Origin: Morinoia aosen | Taxonomy: Eukaryota > Arthropoda > Malacostraca > Amphipoda > Talitridae | Direction of reading: 5' to 3' | Assembly: GCA_030386875.1 (NCBI GenBank) | Contig: CM059559.1 | Location: 63,254,392 to 63,318,391, forward strand | Length of the DNA stretch: 64,000 nucleotides | Shown here: piece by piece, positions 10,918 through 22,045 of the stretch | How the letters are laid out: each line of letters begins with the position of its first letter | Position numbering within the stretch: the first letter of the stretch is position 1 | Position numbers and translations under genes: made by a program | Notes under the pieces: model-generated | Told to the model about the DNA's origin: nothing | Database searches by the model: none | The model's input: the letters and a program-made list of their open reading frames with translations, nothing else

Positions 10918-11194
10918 GGCTAGTGTTGAATTTTCTTCTTCTGGTGCTGTGCGGCCTGCCATTTCTGGGGCATCGAGGCCTGCCACTCTTCAGGCATCAA
11001 GGCCTGCTACTCCTATGACATCAAGGCTTGCCATTCCTGGGGCATCAAGGCCTGCTACTCCTGGGGCACCGAGGCCTGCCACTCCTAAGTCGTCTAGCAC
11101 CCCCACCCCCCTCCGACCCCCTTACGACGAAGCAGGTTTGAGTGCTCAGCAGGAGAGACCTAGTACTATAGCTCACAATGGAAATGCTTTGTAA
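10918..11194 (+). CDS. Possible terminal exon with Ala-Ser-Arg-Pro-Ala-Thr-Pro repeats
   Basis: I do not recognise this product. A pyrimidine-rich stretch ending TTTGTCCATCAG (10907-10917) looks like a splice acceptor, and the frame stays open to the TAA at 11192-11194. From about 10950 to 11080 the DNA repeats a 24-bp unit, giving an eight-residue protein repeat of the form SRPATPGA six times. A Pro/Ser/Thr-rich segment and a short hydrophilic end follow. The open frame upstream to 10850 exists but is probably intronic. It may be the last exon of a captured or decayed gene, or simply a minisatellite that happens to be open. No neighbour supports a function. Confidence 0.3.
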
Positions 11195-11584
11195 CGAAAA
11201 CGAAAAATCCTGACACATACAGTAAACTAATTCAGAGTTACGTTGAGCAGCAGGCCTCTCAGTGCACCGGGTTGGTTAGGCTCTCGTGGAAACTTGAAGT
11301 TTCGGTCGTTTGAAATAAATCCCCTCAGACAGTTCCAAAAGTACAAAAATGAAAAATATATCAATCGATAGGGCTTGATTTAAAAGATATTAGATATTAG
11401 ATTTTGAATAAGAATAATACGAGACAAAAAATGAAACAAAAGAAAAATTCGATTTTTGGGAAAAAGTTCCTACAATTTTATGAATCAAAATTAGGGCTTG
11501 CATCCCGGAAACGAGAATGATTTGTGGCTGAAATTTCTCGGTACTGGAATTCCTTTTTACCAGAAATTCTCGGGATTTTAAATG
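11195..11584. other. Unassigned DNA with hAT-end-like CCCGG/CGGGATT motifs
   Basis: No gene is visible. At 11493-11578 the sequence GGGCTTGCATCCCGG is followed by repeated TTCTCGG..TTT blocks. Similar motifs sit at 21335-21360 and, inverted, at 22385-22475 (ending GGGGCTGCAAACC). They resemble the ends of another hAT-like element into which the LINE stack was inserted. I could not match target duplications at the outer ends. Confidence 0.35.
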
Positions 11585-12168
11585 AACAATTTAAGCATTT
11601 TACAAAAAAATTATAAACAATTTATTTACCACAGGAGATACAGAGGTATAATTTTTCTTAAGTCTAGTACAATGGTCAAACTAGAGTATAGCTACCTGTG
11701 GGCCCGAACAAGTTGAGCGACTTCTAGCGATTCCTACCATCACGTTATTCTAAGGTGTACAATAATGTTTACCCTAATCCACTTAACCTAGTTTCGCATG
11801 AGACTGATCAAAGAGATAATTAATTCGATATTTGATGCTGTATTTTACAGTATAGGTCAAATCGGCTATATATAACACTATATTCAATAAAACGATCCAA
11901 GAGCAGACTGAGGATCGGTTATCTTACCCATGGCAAGTAACATTATTAGGACCAGCCATGTAGGAGGCAAGATGTGACTAGGGGTTCTTAAACGACTAGT
12001 ATTCTGATAGGAAGTGAGACTCAAGATGTCTTTTGAATACTTTGTAAGAATTGCTTCCATGGATTTCCGCATGTATCGAGTTCCAAGTTTTAGTTCCAAC
12101 GAAGAGGATACTGTGTTGCGACCGGGCCTTTGAATAGTAGGGAAGCATGAATTTACTTCTATTTCGGG

Positions 12169-14991
12169 TTAAATGGTCGTGATGACCAGTTTGTGCACTT
12201 GTAATGGTTTTAGACTATTGTCGCCATAATTTCTTAATGTTGTGTAAATGGAATTACAAATGAAGACATCATAGAGATCCGAAAGTTTGAGTATTAGTAA
12301 ATTTTTGAATGAATCATTTGTGTGAGCATTATATTCTAGGTTCTTTACCGCTCTGATAGCTCTTTTTTGCAGAGTAAAAATTTTGTTGGCTTTATTTTTA
12401 TCAGTTCCATGCCATGCTTCTATTCCGTATTGCAATTATGGAGAAATGAGCGTTTGGTAGAGCATTTGTAAAGCTTTTTCTGGCAGGAAATTTTTAACTT
12501 TGTTTAGGATTCCGATGTATTTTGAAAATTTAGTACTAATATGAACTATGTGCTCTTTGAAGGTCAGATGTTTATTTATTATGATACACAAACTTACATG
12601 GGTTGGTTTCTTCGATTTCATCTTCACCAATTTTAATGCGTGGGAGAGATACATTTTTCTTGCGTTAAAATGTAGTAGATTTCGTTTCATCGATATTAAG
12701 GCTTATTTTATTAGCTTTGAGCCACAATGAAACTTTGTGAAGTTCATTATTTATACTCTCCGTTATCATAGCGGGATTTTGGTTCGGAAGGACCGCAGAA
12801 AGCGTACTGTCATGGGCAAAAAGTATGAATTTGAAGAATGATGTAGATTCAATAATATCATTGATAAAAATCAGAGATAGGCGAGGCCCAAGAACAGATC
12901 CTTGTGGAACTCCACGGCTAATTGTCTCTGGGTCCGATTTTGCGTCGTCAATGACAACGCATTGTTTCCGATTTGTTAGGAATGATCTGAACAAATCATG
13001 GGCAGCCCCTCGAACGCCATAACAGTGTAATTTCGAGAGTAATATTTTATGGTCCACACAATCGAATGCTTTTCGAAAGTCAAGAAATACAGAGAAGACA
13101 GGCTTTCCATCATCTATTTTAGAATGAAGGAATTGTAAATGATTTAATGTAGCCTGTGTTGTAGATTTTGTGAACAAAAGCCATATTTTTTATCGTAAAG
13201 AAATGATTTTTGTTCAAGATAAGAGTACACTTTTTATACTCAATTTCTTCGAATACTTTGCTTATAATTGGAAGTACGGAGATCGGTCGTTAATTGTTTA
13301 CACAGGTTTTTTCACCATTTTTGAACATAGGAGTTACTCTAGCAGCTTTGAGGGAGTTCCGGAAAGTACCCAGTAAGAGAGACTGGTTAATAAGATTGGA
13401 TATCAGCGGGGCTAAAATATCAGCAATAATTTTAAATACTTTTGTCGGAAACGTTTGTAACCCACTCGATTCATTTTTCAGGTTGCTAATGCACGCAATT
13501 ACATCGGAAGAGTTAGTAGGCGTAAAGAAAAAGAAGTTGTGTTCTCGAATATGATCCATGTGTTCCAGGTGATCAGTAGGTTCACTTGGAATATTATCAG
13601 CTACAGTTTTCCCTACGTGTACGAAGAAATTGTTAAAGAGATTAGAAATATCTTTCTTCCCATGGTATGCTACATTTTTTTGAACAATATGTTCAATTTT
13701 CTTTTCATCGGCGTTATACGGATTGCAGCAAGAGTTAAGGAGGTGCCAAGTCTTTTTAACATCAGCTTTAAATTGAGTAAAATTGCGCGTGAAGTAGCTC
13801 TTTTTTGAAGTCCTTATCTGATTTGTCACATAGTTTCTGAATCGGTTATATGTTTCTCGAGATATTCGCCCTTCGTAAAGGAGGGTTAGGTACGCTTGAC
13901 GTTTTTTTTATATATATCACGATGCCTCCAGTAATCCAGGGCTTTTGTTTATTTTTTGGTGTAACTGTACGAGGTAAAATTAGGTAACACTGATTGTATG
14001 CGACCAATATAGTTTCAGTCAACTTTACTACTGCATCATCAATGCTCGTTGCATTATTGTGTTGAGAGACGTGCAATGTTGGTCTTGATTCTCCTAGAAC
14101 GGTGCGCATTTCTTCTAAATTTTATTCGCATACTTTACGATATGAGTAAGTTTCAGCCCGTGTCTTGGTGCAAGCAATATAGACTTTTTTCTTAACAAGA
14201 AAAACTGGAAAATGATCTGATAAGTCAGAAGTAATGATTCCAGAAAGAAAATCACTTGGGTCTGTCATAAAGATATTGTCAAGCAGCGAAGCAGACTCAG
14301 AGGTTATTCGTGTAGGCTTTGTGATGATCGGAAGGAAAGATTGAGACTGAAAGGCTGTTAGGAAATTAGAGATTGATTCATAGCTTTCATGTTTCAGTAG
14401 ATCATAATTGAAGTCACCGCATATTATTATGTCAGTGTATAAGGACGTGTTGAACTGAGAAATAGTACGATTTAGCTTCTTCAGGAAGGATATAGGACAG
14501 GCTGTAGGAGGCCTATACACCGTTCCAAGCACAATGCGTTTACAATCTCTAGACAGTTCTACGACGAGTGATTCTATATGATCCTGATTCATTGATGCCT
14601 TTGCTATGATTCTCGAGTCTCTGTAATTAGATATATATGTGCTGATGCCTCCGCCTCGCTGTTTTTTTCGTAGCGAATGGTAATTATGGTAATTTTCAAA
14701 TCGAATCATGTCTGTGGTCGACTCATCTAGCCAGCTTTCGGTGAAGCTAATAAAGTCTAGGTTATATTCAAGTTCAGTAATAGTACATTGTATCTCTTCC
14801 AGTTTTGGATAGAGTGACCTACAGTTCCAGCAAACGAGTGAGAAATCATGGCGAGTTATTCGTTTAGTTTCCTTGAATTTTTATGTATTAGTATACCTAC
14901 AGTCTTGCGAGTCGTTTAGGTTTGGATATAACCTGTTCAAATGTTTGTGATCTGGGTCGATTTCTCTGAGTATATCAGCGTGATCAGTCAT
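12169..14991 (-). pseudogene. LINE ORF2 (endonuclease-reverse transcriptase), broken
   Basis: An ATG at 14991 opens ORF2; a stop near 14880 and several frameshifts break it. Endonuclease region (about 14850-14150): FTESWLDES, GGGISTYI, CGDFNYDLL, DNIFMT and the SDHFPVF catalytic end. A linker follows (14109-13290). Reverse transcriptase (13177-12665): FLDFRKAFDCVDH, GVPQGSVLGP and FAHD, where the usual catalytic box is (F/Y)ADD. The Ala and first Asp positions are therefore altered and the enzyme would be inactive even without the frame breaks. The C-terminal domain (12690-12169) contains the AWHGTDKNK and LQKRAIRAV blocks seen again in copy 2. ORF2 normally nicks target DNA and copies the element RNA there. 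Confidence 0.85.
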
Positions 14992-15479
14992 TTAAAATCA
15001 GTGAACAGTAGGAAGTAGGTACTACATAGCCCAAAAAAACAACTAAAGAGTCAAGCTCAAAGAGATATTCCTGTCTAAAAAGTAGCTTGTCAAGTAAGAG
15101 AGAATAGATAAAAAAAATCTAGCGCGATGTCGTGAGTACACACAAAACTCAGTCCATGAGCAAATAATATTGGGGTTTGATATCACAACATTGGTGCAAA
15201 CAGATTGCTGAGGGCGTTTTTACTAGTTCACATACAACAGGAAATAAGTTTTAAATAATATGACGACAATGATATAATCAGTTAATATGGTTTACGCGTA
15301 ATAATATCTGTAGTGGTAAAAAAGAAAATTCACAGTAATATGTATAGGTGAAATATTGCTGATTGCGTTGTTTTAAAATTTCACACACAGATGTCATAAA
15401 TGTTTACACACACATCTGTTATACATTTGTCAAGTCTAGTCATCCATGACCTGTTTCGATGACATGTTCAGTTGTTGTA

Positions 15480-16272
15480 TCAGGTGTTTCTCGAGGTCTT
15501 CCGGCGTGTCGATCTGAATGCGTCTTGAATCTGGGTTTCCGGGGTTAGATACGAAGATGTTTCCGTCCTGTGTTCTCGAGATTCCAATTTTCTCCGGAAT
15601 TTTAATTTATTATGACCTTATGGTCATTCGAAGGATGTACATAGCGTTAGCTCGTGAAGGTATGAGATATTCATTTATGAAAAACTTTGGTTTCTTTTCT
15701 CGGCAAGCGGTGAGAATTTCACGTTTCTTGTGATATTGTTTTAGTTCAAATGAAATGTTTCTTCGCTCTTCGTTCCCCGTTACTGTTTTTTTCCCATTCT
15801 GTGGGATGATGTGATGTCAGTGTCGCAGAGGTCGATGTTGATATTGTCCTTCAGGAGCTGGCAGACGGTTTCCTTGCAGATTTCGTTCGTGTGTGCTTGC
15901 GGTAGGTCCCTTCCAGAAATGACGAGAGTATATGTTTTGTCTTGTATGTCTCAGCGCTGATCACTTTTTTCCAACTGGTCGAGACGGGAGGCTAAGCTAT
16001 CTCTTTTCTCATTCTATTCTTCAAGTGTTTTCTTGTGCTCTGCTTCTTTTACCGCTATTGTTTCAAAGAGTGTTTTAAGGTGGCTTATATCATTTTGCAT
16101 TTTATCAATATCACTCTTGAAATTTGTCATCACTGAGTCGAAGTATTTTATTATGACATACACAACTTCCTTGCCGTCTTTCGTTAGGCTAGACACAACA
16201 GGATATTGACCAAACTTCGGCTGAAATTCACTGCTGTTATTGCTGCTGCTGCTGTTGTTGCGTTGCTTCTTA
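15480..16272 (-). pseudogene. LINE ORF1 (RNA-binding protein), broken
   Basis: The translated minus strand gives a Ser/Asn-rich stretch and then a heptad-type segment (about 16180-15965, including a LASRLDQLEK-like run) predicted to form a coiled coil. A conserved LVISGRDLP segment, SHRMGKK and a C-terminal FFINEYLIPSRANA block follow. This order is typical of the coiled-coil, RRM-like and C-terminal domains of CR1- and L1-type ORF1 proteins, which coat the element RNA. There is a stop at 16014 and another near 15962. The apparent start (GTG at 16286) lies in the terminal repeat of the inserted MITE, so the true N-terminus has been cut off. Confidence 0.7.
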
Positions 16273-16411
16273 AGGCCTGTTGACACGAGGAGTGAGCGAG
16301 CGCTCCACCGGGAAAGAGAGGCTTAAACCACGCCCATTTTCTCTCGTTTCAGACTCAATGGAGCAGTAGACAACAGTCTGTCTCAGTTTGGTCTTCGTCG
16401 AGCGAGTCAAT

Positions 16412-19400
16412 CAGTGCTTCCACTTTAGGGTAAAATACCCCATTTTAGGGTAATCAGACACTGTCTAGGGTAGAGTTTAGGGTAACGCAAAATTCTATGA
16501 TTTTTAGGGTAATTCGACTTCAATCAGGGTAGCACAGCAAAATTATAGGGCATAGCCGGTTTTCATTACCAATATCAAGTTTGCTCTTCTAAATACCTTA
16601 TAAGGTAATTTGCGGAAGTACTCTACCGGAATGTTAATGAAAATGTTCAATAAGAGTCAAATTTGGAACAAACGCAAAGCTTAACCGAACTTGCTTTCAA
16701 TTTATTCTTTACTGCACCCAACGATAAGGCTCAAATTGCTGTACACATCGCTGCAAATCTCCCAGCTGGCAGCTGTGATCTCTCCTTAGTAATATGTTAC
16801 CAGATTTGCTCAAATAAATAATACCTTGGTTTATTAAAATTACACTAATTAAAGTGGTAGGCAACTTGATATAATGTTTAGAAATCTATATTTGATAGCC
16901 TTACGTCAACTAACTCGTTAACGCATCGAGATTTACACCAATATATCGGTCATCGTCGTTTAGTGGAATTGAACAACTATATAACGTGGAAACAACGACA
17001 CCGCTCGAGCCGAGCCGACTTCGAGGGCAGAATTCAGGGTTGCCAGATTGGCCATTTAATAACCAATTTACCCAAAATTGGTCATTTTTTAAACGCCGTG
17101 GCAATGAGAAAAATCACTTGGCCATTTTTACCAATATGGCCATTTTTTTTTACCCTGTGGCCATGAAATATTCCATTCAATCATGTTCTCCAAAATGGAG
17201 CGTTGAACGAACCAAGATACTGCAACGTAATACGAATTATCGAAGCTCGAACGAATCTTGTTCAATCTTCGATTAGGCGCGTTTGTAACGCAGCAGTTGC
17301 AGCCCTGCAGGGCCATGCGCATTGCGCAAATAGTTTTGTTTCAGTAGAGAGCAATTAACTGTGCAAGGTGCATCACATGCAGTAGTGCATTGTAACAGAT
17401 AAGATTTGGTTACTTGCGTTGCAGTAAAATGGATTCTCCGTCCGATCAAGCTGCTACACCACCAAGGAAGAAAAGCAAACTTTCATCGTCTGTTAAGCCC
17501 TACACACAAAAATGGAAGGAAGGATGGAGAAGCGAACCATTGTTTCGAGGCTGGTTAGAAAAATCTCAGTGTTCTACCTCAACTAACGATATGGCATACT
17601 GTACCATATGCTCATCTACCATTACGTGTGGTAAATCTGAGATTACGCGTCATGCAAGCAGTCAACGCCATCAAAATCTCTCAATGCAGAGAAGGAAAAC
17701 TCAAACTTTAACTTCCTTCATCTTGTCAAACGATCCAATTGACAAGTCAGCCAGAAAAATTGAATTGCGGATTTGTGCATATCTTTCTGAGCATAATTTG
17801 CCTATTTCGTTAAGTGACTCATTGCTGCAACTGCTGAAACAAATGTTTCCAGATAATGAAGCATTAAAGAAAGTAAGCTTAGGGAAACAAAGAGCTTCGA
17901 ACATTATTAGACAATGTTTCGGTAAACATCTACTAAGTGAACTTGTCGTTGTCCTTAATGAACGTTTATTTTCTGTAATAATTGATGAAACAACTGATCG
18001 CAGTACCGCTAAACAGCTTGGAGTCATCGTGCAATATTGGAGTGAGGGTGCAATCAAGAGCTCCTTTGTTGATCTTGTTGAAATACAGGATAGCACAGCC
18101 ACTGGATTGTTTACTACACTCAAAAAATGTTTCAGTGATAAAAATATTAAATTGAGCAACATTGTAGGGTTTTGTTCTGACACGACTAACGTAATGATGG
18201 GATCCAAACATTCTGTTGCTTCTTTATTAAATAAAGAATTGCCAAATGTTCATGTTGTAAAATGTTCGTGCCATTTAATTCATTTATGTGCATCATATGC
18301 TTGTCTAAAATTACCTAAATCTATCGAGGATCTTTGCCGTAATGTGTTTAACCATTTCCGTCTAAGCTCGAAAAGACAAATTTCATTTCAAGAATTGCAA
18401 ACTTTTGTCGGAATAGAACCACATAAAATTTTGGCGCCTGGTCAGACACGATGGTTGTCACTAGAGCAGTGTGTTAACCGTCTATTGGAGCAGTGGGATG
18501 CTTTGAAATTATGTTTCACAGAAGTAGCGTTTAGTGATCCCACTAATACTAATGATACAATCATACAAACCTTAAATGATTCTTTTTCTTTGGCATATAT
18601 AGAGTTTCTTTCATACAGTCTTAGCCGCTTTAATAAGTTCAATAAACACCTTCAGTCAGAACTGCCTGCACTATACAGCCACAAAAAGGATGTGTGTGAC
18701 TTAATAAGAAGTATCTGTTCAGATTTAATGCGCGTGTCTTATGTGAGGCAGTGTGAAATCACAGCACTACAACCATCTGATGCTCTCTTCACCGCGTCTA
18801 TGGTGACAGATGAAAGTATATACCTTGGCGTAGCGGCCACTGAAACTCTAAACGATCTGAAAAGCAGTGCAACAACAGATGAACTGGCGATATTTTACAG
18901 GAACTGTAAAGCGTTTTTAATAGAAACTGTTAGACATATCCAAGCTAGGTTTACCCTTGAAGATCCTTTGTATGATGTGATTCAGTTCTTGAATCCTGCC
19001 AACGCTATTCAGCTCCAACCGCCGTCAATCCCAAATGTTTTTGATATTCTGCCGCAATTGTTGACTTTTGCCAACAAGAATGAGACCGACGCAGAATATA
19101 GAAAACATTGTTTAATGCCTGGAATTTCAACTGATATGTCCTGTCAGGAGTATTGGAACATTATATCGAAAACAAAGAATGCTGCGGATCTGCCATGCTC
19201 TCCTAACCTATCTGTTGTTTCTACTCTTTTGGCACTACCATTTAGCAATGCGTCTGTCGAGCGTTTCTTCAGTAAATTAAATCTAATCAAAACTGATAAC
19301 AGAGCTTCCCTAAAAAACGAGACTCTGTGTGGCCTATTGCACATGATATACCATCTTAAGAATTCAGGAGCAACATCCGATTCAATGCCGATTGATTCCA

Positions 19401-20650
19401 ATTTGATCGTTTCCGTAGAAAAAGTCAGACGCCACGCTACTTGTGCTGAACTTTAAAATTTGTCAGCACGTAAAGGTAACTTGATACAGTTTTATCTAGC
19501 TCTTATTTTCGTCTTTATAAATGGGCAGTACACTTGTTAATATAATCGGACTTGTTCGTGTTGTTGTTGTTACGGAATCGCGTTGTTTGCAATGGATGTT
19601 ATTGATTTTTTTATGTGAATATGTGCCTGTCAAATCCCTTTGTAATGATTGGAGGTTGGTGGGATGCACAAGTTGGACCCTCGTTTCACATTCTTGTAAC
19701 TACTACAGTGTGGTAAATCTGAGTGAGGCTGAAACTTGTCTTTTTAGTGTTAAATTGCATTCAAATTAAATTAAGTGAATTCACATAATGAGAAAGTATA
19801 TTATACGATATATCCGTTGAGTCTCTAGCAATATGGGGATACATATCTTATGAATATACGATTGGTAGGATACATATATATGTACAGATACAAATACATT
19901 TGCGTTTGTCTAATTGAGCTAGTTAATTCAATAAGTTTTACTTGATTTACCTTCTTCATGTTAACACAAAAAATACGAGAAAACTACCTTCTTAAGCATT
20001 GTTATCTAGCTCGACACTCTTATGCGATTAGAGTTTATCTCTTGGCGATGATCAAGCGAAATTCCTTATATAAGTTACATAGTATTTTCGATGTACTGAA
20101 CAGTTCTCGACTTTCTAAGAGGAAAATTGTTGGTTAAGTGAAAATATAGATATTAGAAGTTAATAAAAAGCAAATTCCTCTAGTTTGTTCGCAAAAATTG
20201 TGAATCGATGTTTGTGCTGCTGTTCAAAATTGTTTCCATAAATAAATGTTTCGAGTGTTACTTTTTTTTTTGCCTTTCATTTCCTCTTACTATGTCTTTG
20301 CTTCTCTCTGCTATTCAGGAGTAGATCGCTTGGCATCGTAACGGTACTTAACGCATATTGAACAGCTTGTAATTAGGTCATCAAACAAAAAAGATAAAGA
20401 ACAGAGAGCTACATAAAAAGTTGCACTTATCGTGACACATCTGACTCCGAAAAGTCAAAGAATTTCATTTGCAAATAGCGCACGAACCCTGTTGTTGTGT
20501 CATTTCTTCACATAGAAACATAGAAGCCTTGAACATTTTAATGCAATAACAGCAGTGGGCTTATTTGACATTTTAGGGTAATTTAATCATTTTTAGGGTA
20601 ATCTGGCACAAAGTTTTAGGGTAGGAACTTTCTCACCCGTGGAAGCCCTG
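16412..20650 (+). mobile_element. Full-length hAT DNA transposon, copy 2
   Basis: 4239 bp, same ends, same orientation and same internal sequence as copy 1, apart from C at 17001 (T at 1689). Left subterminal repeats lie at 16422-16537, transposase at 17429-19456 and right subterminal repeats at 20574-20625. Inserted within the Harbinger-like MITE. Confidence 0.95.
17429..19456 (+). CDS. hAT transposase, intact (copy 2)
   Basis: The encoded protein is identical to copy 1: 675 residues, BED-like finger C58/C61/H75/H81, D186, D251, C279-H282, W342 and E611, and the C-terminal hAT dimerisation block. The start is the ATG at 17429 by the same reasoning as copy 1. The one base that separates the two elements lies in the 5' leader, so no coding change has accumulated. 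This agrees with very recent copying from one source. Confidence 0.93.
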   Translation: MDSPSDQAATPPRKKSKLSSSVKPYTQKWKEGWRSEPLFRGWLEKSQCSTSTNDMAYCTICSSTITCGKSEITRHASSQRHQNLSMQRRKTQTLTSFILSNDPIDKSARKIELRICAYLSEHNLPISLSDSLLQLLKQMFPDNEALKKVSLGKQRASNIIRQCFGKHLLSELVVVLNERLFSVIIDETTDRSTAKQLGVIVQYWSEGAIKSSFVDLVEIQDSTATGLFTTLKKCFSDKNIKLSNIVGFCSDTTNVMMGSKHSVASLLNKELPNVHVVKCSCHLIHLCASYACLKLPKSIEDLCRNVFNHFRLSSKRQISFQELQTFVGIEPHKILAPGQTRWLSLEQCVNRLLEQWDALKLCFTEVAFSDPTNTNDTIIQTLNDSFSLAYIEFLSYSLSRFNKFNKHLQSELPALYSHKKDVCDLIRSICSDLMRVSYVRQCEITALQPSDALFTASMVTDESIYLGVAATETLNDLKSSATTDELAIFYRNCKAFLIETVRHIQARFTLEDPLYDVIQFLNPANAIQLQPPSIPNVFDILPQLLTFANKNETDAEYRKHCLMPGISTDMSCQEYWNIISKTKNAADLPCSPNLSVVSTLLALPFSNASVERFFSKLNLIKTDNRASLKNETLCGLLHMIYHLKNSGATSDSMPIDSNLIVSVEKVRRHATCAEL

Positions 20651-21029
20651 GAGTCAATGCTTGTTATGCTTCCCAGTGCAATTTCAGACGCTGAACGTGT
20701 AGGGTGTGCGTCTCTGCTCCCTGCCTACACGTTCTCTTGGAAAAGTGGCGTTTAGCTGCCAAAAAAGGACTTTTTTAAGCCCACATTTTCCTCATTCGTT
20801 TTTGTTTCTTCTTATAGCCGCGACAACTGATAGAGATTGAAAACGGCATTGCCTGTCGCAGAGCCACCTTCGTACGTTCTCTATCTACCGCTGCTAGGAG
20901 CAGACTGAGGATTTTACTTGGAGCAGTCTGCACCTCTGCCATGGTCCGTGTGGACACGCTGACTCGAACAAGCATTTTACTGAGCTCGTGGTGGAGCGCT
21001 CGCCCACTCCTCGTGTCAACAGGCCTTTA

Positions 21030-21590
21030 GGCTCATCTTGTAGATTGAGGGAGTGTGCTTACTTGTGTAAACGAGGGTTGAACACTTTTGTGGGAATAAT
21101 TTACTCTTAGTCTGATGATTTTTTATTTTGTGTGTTTAAATCACATTTGAATTCTCATGGCGAGAGTGCGTACCCATTCAGGTTAGAAGTACATTCTTTC
21201 TAACGTTAGGCACTTTGTTTCGGAGCGAGCTCAACGCACGTCCTCACCACACGGAGTCACTGAGGACACTGTATAATATATAATATAACTGCTAAACTTA
21301 TTTCAAGATGATAGTGAAAAAACCATTTAAAATTATCTGTTTCCCAGGAATTTCCGGGATTCTAAATAGTATTCACATTTCAGGATATCAGTGAGAAAAT
21401 AACTTAAAATCATGCTGTTTAATAGGATAAATGTATAGGAGAGCTCAAGATAATACTTTGATGTTTTAATATTACCGCAATTTAAATCACTGCACAGTGA
21501 GTCTACTCTATCTTATAATATAGTTCAACTATTCTAGCAGAAATATTTTATTTTTTGGTTTTGCAGGTAATAAAGAATAGACTGTAATAG
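21030..21590. other. LINE 5' flank or decayed hAT leader
   Basis: No gene is visible. The first part could be the LINE 5' region, displaced from 16272 by the MITE. From about 21335 the TTTCCGGGATTC motif and later a pyrimidine tract ending TTTTGCAG (21558-21565) suggest the leader or intron of the hAT relic whose coding fragment starts at 21596. Confidence 0.35.
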
Positions 21591-21595
21591 ATGCG

Positions 21596-21845
21596 ATGGC
21601 AACGGCAGATGTTGTAGAAACTAATGCCTTTTTGCAGCGATTCTATGTTAAAGATACAACTGGAGAAAGTGCGAAGTGTGTAAAGCGCTGCATGAATATA
21701 CTTTGCAAAGGATGGTCTACCAGTGGTTTGTTACATTACCTAAACAGACAGACAAACAGACAAAGAACGGTATCTACGGATGCTTTAGTTCCTATTTCAA
21801 GCCTGATACACATCACCTTGTACATTGGATTTTCAAATGCCTTAT
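21596..21845 (+). pseudogene. hAT transposase N-terminus (BED finger), truncated
   Basis: An ATG at 21596 after a splice-acceptor-like TTTTGCAG opens a short frame. The block AKCVKRC...KGWSTSGLLHYL matches the N-terminal BED-type zinc finger found in many hAT transposases. The frame is lost after about 60 residues, followed by a tRNA-type SINE at 21862-22045. Beyond the SINE, 22050-22330 still reads as Lys/Ser-rich linker-like peptide in broken frames. The catalytic part is gone. CGGGATT-type motifs to the right (22385-22475) may be its end. It belongs to a different hAT family from the intact copies. Confidence 0.5.
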
Positions 21846-21861
21846 AACTAACACCAGGACG

Positions 21862-22045
21862 CCATGACGCTTTCCCCCAGTCAAGACCGGTACCCGTTTC
21901 AGACAGTGGGTAGATTAGGGTATCGTGCTTGGAATTTTTCCCCTATACCCAACGGAGAAAATCGCCACCAGCGCCGGGACTCGAACCCTCGTTGCCCGCA
22001 CGGAGGCAGGTCCTAAAGCCACACAGCTATGAAGAGCACGAGTAA
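21862..22045 (-). mobile_element. tRNA-derived SINE
   Basis: On the minus strand, GGTTCGAGTCC (B box of the RNA polymerase III promoter, about 21976-21989 on the +) lies about 35 bp downstream of a TGGCTTTAGGA A-box-like sequence. This is the spacing of a tRNA head. A body that does not fold as tRNA follows. There is no CCA or complete cloverleaf, so it is a SINE head rather than a tRNA gene. It interrupts the hAT relic. Confidence 0.6.

Larger units (their letters stand above)
11585..16272 (-). mobile_element. CR1/Jockey-group LINE retrotransposon, copy 1
   Basis: Reading right to left there is a degraded ORF1 (16272-15480), an ORF2 with endonuclease and reverse transcriptase (14991-12169) and a roughly 580-bp 3' trailer. 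The trailer is shared with the second copy (to about 24285 on the + strand), ending around an AAATTGTTTA-rich tail with no poly-A. The 5' end is displaced by the insertion at 16273. Two-ORF structure, an APE-type endonuclease and the ORF1 type point to the CR1/Jockey group; a finer clade needs phylogeny. Both ORFs carry stops, so it is dead. Confidence 0.8.
16404..20658. repeat. 8-bp target-site duplication pair GAGTCAAT
   Basis: GAGTCAAT at 16404-16411 and 20651-20658 flanks hAT copy 2 exactly. It differs from the duplication of copy 1, so the two copies are separate insertion events and not an assembly or segmental duplicate. Both duplications begin with GAGTC. Confidence 0.95.
16273..21026. 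mobile_element. PIF/Harbinger-like MITE (TTA duplication), split by hAT copy 2
   Basis: Near-perfect terminal inverted repeats of about 38 bp start AGGCCTGTTGACACGAGGAG at 16273 and end with the reverse complement at 21026. TTA lies outside each end (16270-16272 and 21027-21029). Without the hAT insertion the element is about 507 bp and non-coding. A 3-bp TTA duplication is characteristic of PIF/Harbinger. It sits in the ORF1 region of the LINE and was itself the target for hAT copy 2, giving a clear insertion order: LINE first, then MITE, then hAT. Confidence 0.75.

Noticed and set aside
1098..20660. Assembly duplication explaining the two identical hAT copies
   Set aside because: Flanks are unrelated and each copy has its own perfect 8-bp duplication, so these are two independent insertions.
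21970..22030. Possible tRNA gene on the minus strand
   Set aside because: A B box is present, but there is no full cloverleaf and the body continues into SINE-like sequence, so it is annotated as a tRNA-derived SINE.
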